Of a stretch of DNA of 6,202 bases, positions 1 through 4,841 are shown piece after piece. Under the pieces are notes generated by a model. It did no database searches. It saw only the letters and a list, made by a program, of their open reading frames with translations, and was not told the origin of the DNA. Where the stretch lies: positions 1 to 6,202 of the forward strand of contig NZCH01000023.1 in assembly GCA_002688155.1 (NCBI GenBank). The letters run 5' to 3'. The position numbers were made by a program, and so were the translations under genes. The stretch comes from Phycisphaerae bacterium. Lineage in GTDB: Bacteria > Planctomycetota > Phycisphaerae > Phycisphaerales > Phycisphaeraceae. Position 1 is the first letter of the stretch; every line of letters starts with the position of its first letter.

Positions 1-551
1 ATGTTCGAACCGACCGTGATCGCCCAGATCGCCAACTGGTCCCATGGCAGCAGGTAACCTGTGAACGAAAGCAGCAGCGTCAGCACAAGCAGGATGACGC
101 CCACTCCCCAGTTGAACTCGCGAGGCGGTTTGTAACTGCCCGTCAGAAACACGCGCATCATGTGCAGCCAGATCGTGATGATCATCGCGTGCGCGCCCCA
201 CCGATGCATTTCACGCAACAGGCCCAGCGTTACGTACGACCGCAGCGCGATGATATCCGCGTAGGCATACTCGACGACCGGCCGGTAGTAGAACATCAGC
301 AGCACGCCGTTGATCGTCTCGGCAAGGAACAGGAAGAACGTCAGTCCGCCCATGCACCATGTGAACGACAGTCTGATACCGCTCTTGCGAATCGCGACCG
401 GGTGCAGGTGAAGGAACACGTTGGACATGATCGCCATGACCCGCGTGCGCCGATCGCGCGGAATCCCGTGGCGGAAGATCGAATTCCACACCTGCGTGGA
501 GCGCACGTAATCCATCGGCCCGCGAAACAGATTCAGCACCGTGTTGATCAT
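1..551 (-). CDS. Cytochrome b (b6-like), N-terminal part, truncated by window edge
   Basis: This is the membrane quinol-oxidising, diheme subunit of a Rieske/cytochrome b complex; 183 residues are visible and the 3' end lies outside the window. Heme-ligand histidines His116 (in MHRW) and His130 (in WLHMMRV) are 14 apart, as in helix B of cytochrome b6. The stretch FYYRP (88-91 region), GSYKPPREFNW (138-148) and TGYLLPWDQ (164-172) are family signatures. The second histidine pair would be beyond the edge. Hydrophobic helices lie near 61-88, 111-136 and 149-169. Cys66, in the TWCMGGLT segment, aligns without gaps to Cys35 of chloroplast cytochrome b6, the covalent heme c_i ligand. About 65 residues precede this cysteine, against 34 in b6, so the N-terminus is longer. 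The ATG at 551 is the first start after an in-frame TGA six codons upstream, with a G-rich AGGGGG about 11 nt before it. It is the last visible gene of the HEAT/Rieske/cytochrome b cluster (petB/qcrB type). Whether it is the short b6 form or fused to the subunit IV half cannot be seen. Confidence 0.95.
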   Translation of the reverse strand, partial: MINTVLNLFRGPMDYVRSTQVWNSIFRHGIPRDRRTRVMAIMSNVFLHLHPVAIRKSGIRLSFTWCMGGLTFFLFLAETINGVLLMFYYRPVVEYAYADIIALRSYVTLGLLREMHRWGAHAMIITIWLHMMRVFLTGSYKPPREFNWGVGVILLVLTLLLSFTGYLLPWDQLAIWAITVGSN

Positions 552-756
552 TGCGAAACGGCCCCCTGCTCATCGGGTCACAGCGTCTGGATCACATCTA
601 ATAGTTCGGCGGAACTGCTGTGTGGTGGTTGGGCGGGTATTGTTGCGCACTGCCGCCAATGTTTCAAGTCGGTGGTAGTAAAAGTGGAAAGGTGACGTGC
701 AGGGCGTGAGTTCATACGTAACGGCTGCAGATCGCTGTCCACGGGCATTATCCGGA
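552..756 (-). other. 205-bp spacer between ferredoxin-Rieske and cytochrome b genes
   Basis: There is no convincing gene here. The spacer is unusually long for adjacent subunits of one complex, especially as the preceding gene pair is only 2 nt apart. It holds a small perfect hairpin (arms AGTTC 603-607 and GAACT 612-616, loop of 4) and a G-rich stretch just before the cytochrome b ATG. It could hold a second promoter or an mRNA processing site, but no clear promoter boxes were found. Confidence 0.4.
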
Positions 757-1824
757 TCAGACCTGAATGTACGACTTGGGGTCAACCCACTGCTTGAGTT
801 CGTAGCGGAATTTCTTAGCCTTATCGACGACCAGTGTTTCACCGTCGAGGCTCACAGCCAGGCGTTCAAGTGGGCGGGGCGCCGGGCCTTCGAAGTTGAT
901 CCCGCTCATATAGAACCCCGACCCGTGGCAGGGACATTTGAACTTCTTGTCATTAGGCCACCAGTTCGGGATGCAGCCCAGATGTGTGCACGTCGTGCTC
1001 AGCACGAACAGGACACCCTTCTGTCGGATGATCCAGATGCCGCGACTGCCTTTGAACTGCTCGTACACAGCATCTGTGGGGTAATCCGAAAGTTTTCCGG
1101 CGCGAAACTTGCTTGGCGGCTCTTTCGTCGCCTTGGGAACCATAAACGATTGCAGCAGTCCCCCCGCCGTTGCGGCCACGCCGACCAGTGCACCCCACGC
1201 GATCACCAGTGCGATGGTGAACTGCCGGCGTGACATCTCGGCGGCCGAGACCAGGGCCGCGCCTTTTGACTGTATGCGCTGCGCCATCGTCGGCCGCGGC
1301 TTGACCATCCCGCTGGCTACCATCGCGGCACTGACGGTGTCCGGGGGCGCATCGTACGGCAGAGCGGCGACGACGGCTTCGGGCGGCACCTTGGCCACGC
1401 GCGGGTAATCCTGCGCATGCACACGGTCACCAGCCTCGCCGCGCCCGCTCGCGGTCGCGTGAGCCAAAAGACCCGCCCACTTCGGGTCCGGATCGCCAGT
1501 GACGACAACCATACGGTCGGCGCCCCCGTGCGAGCCTGGGGCGCCGGCTTCCGCCGGCTCGGGCTCCTGCGACCACGCTTCGGGTTCGGGGCCTTCAACC
1601 TCGATCATCTCGTACTTGATCACCTCCACCGGACAACCCTCGGCCGCCACGATGATTGATGGCGTCAACGGCTTTGTGAACTCAGCATCCTGCGCGTCGG
1701 GCCGTACGATGCAGGTGTCTTCCAATACCTCAAACACCGGCGGACAATCTGTCTCGCACGCATCGCAAACGATACAGCCCGGTGCGATCCAGACCTTGAT
1801 GATTTCTTCGTGGGTTTCAGCCAT
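757..1824 (-). CDS. Ferredoxin-Rieske fusion: N-terminal [4Fe-4S] domain, internal Tat/TM anchor, C-terminal Rieske [2Fe-2S] domain
   Basis: This is the Rieske iron-sulfur subunit of the cytochrome bc complex with an extra ferredoxin domain; it has 355 residues, against roughly 180-200 for usual Rieske proteins. Residues 1-75 form a single-cluster ferredoxin: Cys17, Cys20, Cys23 and Cys64 (in EGCPVEVI) are the expected [4Fe-4S] ligands, with extra Cys27 and Cys38. Residues 76-195 are a Pro/Glu/Ala-rich linker. SRRQF (198-202) resembles a Tat twin-arginine motif and precedes a hydrophobic helix (about 203-227). The Rieske domain follows, with box 1 CTHLGC (279-284) and box 2 CPCHGS (297-302): ligands Cys279, His281, Cys297 and His300, disulfide Cys284-Cys299. 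The position equivalent to bovine Tyr165 is Phe304. Topology should place the ferredoxin in the cytoplasm and the Rieske head in the periplasm (inference). The ATG at 1824 lies 2 nt after the HEAT gene's stop, suggesting translational coupling; an in-frame TTG two codons earlier is possible but less likely. There is no clear Shine-Dalgarno sequence. Confidence 0.95.
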   Translation of the reverse strand: MAETHEEIIKVWIAPGCIVCDACETDCPPVFEVLEDTCIVRPDAQDAEFTKPLTPSIIVAAEGCPVEVIKYEMIEVEGPEPEAWSQEPEPAEAGAPGSHGGADRMVVVTGDPDPKWAGLLAHATASGRGEAGDRVHAQDYPRVAKVPPEAVVAALPYDAPPDTVSAAMVASGMVKPRPTMAQRIQSKGAALVSAAEMSRRQFTIALVIAWGALVGVAATAGGLLQSFMVPKATKEPPSKFRAGKLSDYPTDAVYEQFKGSRGIWIIRQKGVLFVLSTTCTHLGCIPNWWPNDKKFKCPCHGSGFYMSGINFEGPAPRPLERLAVSLDGETLVVDKAKKFRYELKQWVDPKSYIQV

Positions 1825-1826
1825 GT

Positions 1827-2915
1827 TCAAGTATCAGGTTGGTTGACCTGCATTTCAATTCTATCGTTATGCTGGGCCTTGCGGTTCAACAATTCTAACG
1901 TTGTTTTTTTTACGGGCAGGCTCGTGTCATCGCTCGCGAGGGCTTTGATCTTCTCCCATACGCACGGGGCGGGCATTTTTTCCGCAGATGCGAGCGTCGT
2001 CAACAGCATGCGGTCCACCATGGCCCCGACCTGCCGTTCGTGCAACTGCCCGATCGTCTGTGATTTGGCGATTTTCGCCAGCGCCTCGCGGTCGAGCAGA
2101 ACGTCGGCGACGATGGTGCTGCCGTGGGGGTCGCCCAGCCTCGCCAGCGCGATTGCGGCGTTTGCGTAAGTGTCGTCGGTCCGCCCCGCCGTATCCTGCA
2201 GTGCCGCTCTGAGCGCCGCGATCATCCTGGCGTCATCAGGCGTGGCCCAGTCCCCGGCTACGGCCGCCGCCATCGCACTCACCTGAGGTGACGCATCGCT
2301 GATCAATGTTCGCAGCACTGAGAGCGCCTGGCCGGGTTCCTGGCGACGATCCGTCGGCCACGCGGAGATCGCCGCGACCACGCCCTGCCTGACGGTGTCC
2401 TGCGGCGAAGCCGCTCGCGATAAGATTGCCTCCAACCCCCCTTCCTGTCCCAGTTGGGCAATCGCGATCAGCAGGTATGACTCGAGCACGTCTTCACCCA
2501 TGGCCACGTTGTTGTCGAGGATATCGACGAGCGCGACGCTGACACGGCCCCGCTCATCGTCATCATCGATGCCCGGTAGCATTTGTGCGATCACGTGCGC
2601 GGCATGACAGCGGTCCTTGTACCGCGGGTCCTGCAACCCCCCTGGCAGGTTGTGGCCGATTCCGCTGGACTGTCGCAGCCGCGACAGGTGCTCGTCGATG
2701 CTCTGTGGTTGACCCGCAAGCAAGCCGAAAATGACCAGCACGACAACACATCCGCTCGCAATGACTGCCGGAATCACAACGAGCTGCGCGACTTGCCGGC
2801 CAAATGAATTCGCGGTTTCGGGTGAGACATCGCCGTTGGGCGATTCGCTGGATTCGGTGGGCATCTGCAGGCCCTGGCTCGAATCGTCGTCGGATGTATG
2901 CGCATCCTGAGTCAT
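1827..2915 (-). CDS. Membrane-anchored HEAT-repeat protein of the cytochrome bc operon
   Basis: The product has 362 residues. An acidic, Ser-rich, probably disordered N-terminus (1-38) is followed by one strongly hydrophobic segment (about 41-68). The rest (about 72-350) is alpha-helical and Ala/Leu-rich, with HEAT-like or armadillo-like repeats: for example around 98-115, 122-157, 160-177, 187-212 and 218-262, often with the pattern of a helix, a short Asp/Pro turn and another Ala-rich helix. No catalytic motif is visible. HEAT solenoids usually serve as protein-binding scaffolds, so a role as an assembly or accessory subunit of the Rieske/cytochrome b complex is inferred from position only. 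It is first in the visible operon, and its TGA stop is 2 nt before the Rieske ATG. The ATG at 2915 is chosen because the protein from here (MTQDAHT...) has a plausible soluble N-terminus; the open frame extends to a TTG at 2987 without an obvious Shine-Dalgarno. Which side of the membrane the repeats face is not clear from charge. Confidence 0.8.
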   Translation of the reverse strand: MTQDAHTSDDDSSQGLQMPTESSESPNGDVSPETANSFGRQVAQLVVIPAVIASGCVVVLVIFGLLAGQPQSIDEHLSRLRQSSGIGHNLPGGLQDPRYKDRCHAAHVIAQMLPGIDDDDERGRVSVALVDILDNNVAMGEDVLESYLLIAIAQLGQEGGLEAILSRAASPQDTVRQGVVAAISAWPTDRRQEPGQALSVLRTLISDASPQVSAMAAAVAGDWATPDDARMIAALRAALQDTAGRTDDTYANAAIALARLGDPHGSTIVADVLLDREALAKIAKSQTIGQLHERQVGAMVDRMLLTTLASAEKMPAPCVWEKIKALASDDTSLPVKKTTLELLNRKAQHNDRIEMQVNQPDT

Positions 2916-2990
2916 GAGCGCATCGTACCCAATCGTAGCGGAATTGGCTCCGCAAGAGATGCAGGCTGCCAGCCGCGTGTGGAGCAACCC

Positions 2991-3004
2991 GGGTCGCGAG
3001 ACCC
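2991..3004. repeat. Small perfect hairpin with a 4-nt loop
   Basis: GGGTC (2991-2995) pairs with GACCC (3000-3004) around the loop GCGA, a GNRA-type tetraloop if transcribed on the plus strand. It lies 76 nt upstream of the HEAT-gene ATG. Role unknown. Confidence 0.35.
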
Positions 3005-3028
3005 TTGGAGCAAAGATGCAACTTTTGT

Positions 3029-3068
3029 TTTCACCCCGGCACAGGTGACGGGTATGCCGGTGGTGAAA
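3029..3068. repeat. Long imperfect inverted repeat (13-bp stem, one bulge)
   Basis: The left arm TTTCACCCCGGCA (3029-3041) pairs with TGCCGG at 3055-3060 and GGTGAAA at 3062-3068. The single unpaired base is T3061 and the loop is 13 nt. It is the strongest hairpin noticed in the window. No T-run follows it on either strand, so it is not a standard intrinsic terminator. It could be an operator, a leader hairpin or a factor-binding site in front of the cytochrome bc operon. Confidence 0.6.
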
Positions 3069-3128
3069 TGCGCACAGTCTTTATCTGCGCCCATGCCGGG
3101 CCGTACTCACAACCATCAATTGCAAACC

Positions 3129-3168
3129 ACGGGTTTTGCCCGTAGCAACATCCCCCGGCTTCACGGGG
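3129..3168 (-). terminator. Two short hairpins just after hisA, possible transcript end
   Basis: Reading on the minus strand, 3 nt after the hisA stop codon there is a hairpin with arms CCCCG/CGGGG (3164-3168 and 3153-3157) and a 6-nt loop. Nine nt later comes a second with arms ACGGG/CCCGT (3139-3143 and 3129-3133) and a 5-nt loop. Both are GC-rich, but neither is followed by a T-run, so intrinsic termination is only possible, not shown. Confidence 0.3.
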
Positions 3169-3171
3169 CCA

Positions 3172-3921
3172 TTAACCGCCCTTTTCCAGCACCTGCAGCG
3201 CCTCGTCGACAGTAAACGCATCCTCATAAAGCGCCCGCCCGACGATCACGCCGTGCAGCGGCAGCGGGCGCAGCGCTCGCAGGTGGTCGAGCGTGCCGAC
3301 GCCACCAGACGCGATGACGGGTACATGGGTGCTGTGCGCAATTTCACTGGCCGCGGGCACGTTGGGCCCCTGCAGCGTGCCGTCGGTGGCGATGTCGGTG
3401 AAAATGATCGCGCCGAGCGGCCAATCGGTAACGTGTTGTGCAAGTGCGAGCGCGGTCGTATCAGTTTGCTGACTCCACCCGTGCACGGCGACCTTCCCGT
3501 CTCGCGCGTCCAGGCCCAGCGCGAGCCTGCCGCGGTACACCGGGTGCTCCATCAAACCCTCAAACCATTGCCAGTTTTCTAATGCCGCGGTACCGAGAAT
3601 CACACGTTTGACGCCACAGGCGAGCAGTCCGTCGATCGTGTCGTTGGACCTGATCCCACCACCGACTTCGACCCGCAAATCGGTCGCTTCGCAAATCGCG
3701 CGAATCTGTTCGAGATGAGCCGGTGTCCCGGTGCGCGCGCCGTCAAGGTCTACTACATGCATCCACGTCGCGCCGGCGTCGGCGTAATGACGCGCTTGTT
3801 CGACCGGGTCCACCTCGTACGTCGTCTGCCGGTCGTAGTCGCCGTGCAAAAGCCGCACGACCTTGCCGTCACGCAAGTCGATGGAGGGGAACAAGTACGT
3901 TTTGTGTCGGTCGTATACCAC
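3172..3921 (-). CDS. hisA: HisA: ProFAR isomerase (EC 5.3.1.16), histidine biosynthesis
   Basis: This is the cytoplasmic TIM-barrel isomerase that converts N'-(5'-phosphoribosyl)-formimino-AICAR-phosphoribosyl ribonucleotide (ProFAR) into its phosphoribulosyl form (PRFAR), an Amadori rearrangement. It has 249 residues, normal for the family. The catalytic aspartates are Asp15 (in SIDLRDGK, 13-20) and Asp138 (in GLDARDGKVAVHGW, 136-149), with Thr175-Asp176 in FTDIATDGT (174-182). The phosphate-binding loops are VGGGIR (86-91), ASGGVG (204-209) and the VGRALYE segment (227-233). The HGDYDRQT loop (26-33) after strand 1 is also typical. The start is a GTG at 3921, 2 nt after the stop of the upstream aldolase gene, so the two are probably co-transcribed. 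No other his gene is visible, so histidine genes are probably scattered. The actinobacterial dual-function PriA is a less likely alternative. Confidence 0.94.
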   Translation of the reverse strand: MVYDRHKTYLFPSIDLRDGKVVRLLHGDYDRQTTYEVDPVEQARHYADAGATWMHVVDLDGARTGTPAHLEQIRAICEATDLRVEVGGGIRSNDTIDGLLACGVKRVILGTAALENWQWFEGLMEHPVYRGRLALGLDARDGKVAVHGWSQQTDTTALALAQHVTDWPLGAIIFTDIATDGTLQGPNVPAASEIAHSTHVPVIASGGVGTLDHLRALRPLPLHGVIVGRALYEDAFTVDEALQVLEKGG

Positions 3922-3923
3922 GC

Positions 3924-4703
3924 TTAAAAGAAATCCGCATACGCCTCTTTCGCCGCGGCGATGCCTTGGCGAATCACGATGAATTCGCTGGTGATACTGA
4001 ACAGAGTCGCGCCCATCTCACGTGCGGCCATCGCGTGATCGGGCCCGCGCGTGAGCAGGCCCCAGTGGATGCCGGCGTTCTTTGCCGCGTCAGCGATACG
4101 CTGCATTGCGGCCAGACACGTCGGATGCATCGGGTCGCCTGGGTGACCCAGCGTGCACGAAAGATCGCCCGGGCCGATGAAAAGGTGGTCGACTCCTTCG
4201 ATCTGCGCGATTTGCTCGACACAGTTGACCGCCTCAACGGTCTCGATCTGAATCGAAAGCCAGTGCTCGCGGTTGGCTTTAACAATCTGCTCGGCCGGCG
4301 GGATCACGCCCCAGTTCGATTCGTGATTGAACGAATACAAACCGCGAATGCCTTCCGGGGGGTACTTCGCCCAACTGACAATCCGCTTCACATCTTCGAC
4401 CGTGCGCGACTGTGCGACGAGCAAACCCGACGCGCCCATCTCCAGCGGCCGCATCAGCGTGCCGTAATCCGTCGGTGGTACGCGCACCACGGCGTCGATG
4501 CCGCCTGCGCGGCAGGCAATGAACAGGTTTTCCAATTCCTTGTGAGTGCTGGGCGTGTGTTCCTGGTCGAACCAGATCGCATCGAACACACCCTCGTGCG
4601 CGACGAACTCGACCATTTTCGGCGTCGCCATGGGGCCCATCGTGATCATGAGCACCGTTTTGCCGTTATTAAGACGTTGTTTGACCGTTTTGATTTCAGA
4701 CAT
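3924..4703 (-). CDS. HpcH/HpaI-family class II aldolase (2-oxo acid aldolase / citrate-lyase-like)
   Basis: This is a cytoplasmic, divalent-metal-dependent TIM-barrel aldolase of 259 residues, the usual length for 4-hydroxy-2-oxoheptanedioate and 2-dehydro-3-deoxyglucarate aldolases. The visible active-site residues, by analogy with HpaI, are His49 (in FDQEHTPS, the catalytic base position), Arg74 (in VVRVPP), Glu154 (in QIETVEAV) and Asp180 (in FIGPGDLS) as metal ligands, plus the family segment YPPEGIRG (114-121). These enzymes cleave or form bonds between pyruvate-type 2-oxo acids and aldehydes; the real substrate cannot be read from sequence. The start is set at the ATG at 4703 because family members begin just before the first helix (here KTVKQRLNNGK); an in-frame ATG 9 codons upstream (4730) and a TTG at 4775 are alternatives. 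It is followed after 2 nt by hisA and is divergent from the Gfo/Idh/MocA oxidoreductase, which may act in related sugar or sugar-acid metabolism (inference). Confidence 0.88.
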   Translation of the reverse strand: MSEIKTVKQRLNNGKTVLMITMGPMATPKMVEFVAHEGVFDAIWFDQEHTPSTHKELENLFIACRAGGIDAVVRVPPTDYGTLMRPLEMGASGLLVAQSRTVEDVKRIVSWAKYPPEGIRGLYSFNHESNWGVIPPAEQIVKANREHWLSIQIETVEAVNCVEQIAQIEGVDHLFIGPGDLSCTLGHPGDPMHPTCLAAMQRIADAAKNAGIHWGLLTRGPDHAMAAREMGATLFSITSEFIVIRQGIAAAKEAYADFF

Positions 4704-4841
4704 GGCTGGCTCGTGGGATGTTGTGTTCATTCGGCAAGATCGTAAGATCGTGACGAAAAGTAAGTGAGATGACAAGTGCCGCTGCGCCGCTTGCGGAGTC
4801 GCACAGTATTATTTCGCACGTCACCGCGTTGGACCACCCGC
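4704..4841. promoter_or_regulatory. Divergent promoter region between aldolase-hisA and the oxidoreductase
   Basis: This 138-bp spacer separates two head-to-head genes and must hold the start signals for both. For the plus-strand gene, TATTAT at 4807-4812 resembles a -10 box about 30 nt before the ATG at 4842, but no good -35 lies at the right distance. For the minus-strand gene, TTGTCA (4775-4770) is a good -35 match followed 17 nt later by a poor -10 (CACGAT, 4752-4747). The latter overlaps a perfect tandem copy of an 8-mer. The function is inferred from layout; neither box is strong. Confidence 0.45.
4736..4751. repeat. Perfect tandem duplication of the octamer AAGATCGT
   Basis: Two back-to-back copies of AAGATCGT (4736-4743 and 4744-4751) lie in the divergent spacer, 33-48 nt before the aldolase ATG and overlapping the weak -10 candidate on the minus strand. 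It could be a regulator half-site pair or a chance slippage duplication. Confidence 0.5.

Larger units (their letters stand above)
2916..3171. other. 256-bp intergenic region rich in inverted repeats, upstream of the bc operon
   Basis: No convincing gene is seen between the stop of hisA and the start of the HEAT-repeat gene. It should contain the end of the aldolase-hisA transcript and the promoter or leader of the respiratory operon, but no clear -10/-35 pair was found. Several stem-loops lie in it: 2991-3004, 3029-3068, 3129-3143 and 3153-3168. The direct repeat GGAGCAA occurs at 2981-2987 and 3007-3013. The frame of the HEAT gene stays open to 2987, so part of this region could be translated if a TTG start were used. 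Confidence 0.5.

Noticed and set aside
162..695. 177-codon open frame on the plus strand across the cytochrome b start
   Set aside because: It is antisense to cytochrome b, which has clear heme-ligand and family motifs; its translation is low-complexity and rich in Arg, His and Asp, with no recognisable domain.
697..1233. 178-codon plus-strand open frame
   Set aside because: It is antisense to the Rieske domain, whose CTHLGC and CPCHGS boxes prove the minus-strand frame; such mirror frames are common in GC-rich genes.
2916..2987. TTG start at 2987 for the HEAT-repeat gene
   Set aside because: It would add 24 residues without an obvious Shine-Dalgarno; the ATG at 2915 gives a sensible N-terminus. 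It cannot be fully excluded.
3001..3171. CRISPR array or tRNA in the structured spacer
   Set aside because: The hairpins differ in sequence and spacing, there is no repeated unit of 20 bases or more, and no cloverleaf or T-loop signature was found.
3723..4745. 340-codon plus-strand open frame opposite hisA and the aldolase
   Set aside because: It is antisense to two genes with intact catalytic motifs; its translation is Arg/His-rich, without family features.
4776..4841. Upstream GTG start adding 22 residues to the oxidoreductase
   Set aside because: The added leader is Arg-rich, precedes the Rossmann strand unnaturally, and would run through the divergent promoter region.
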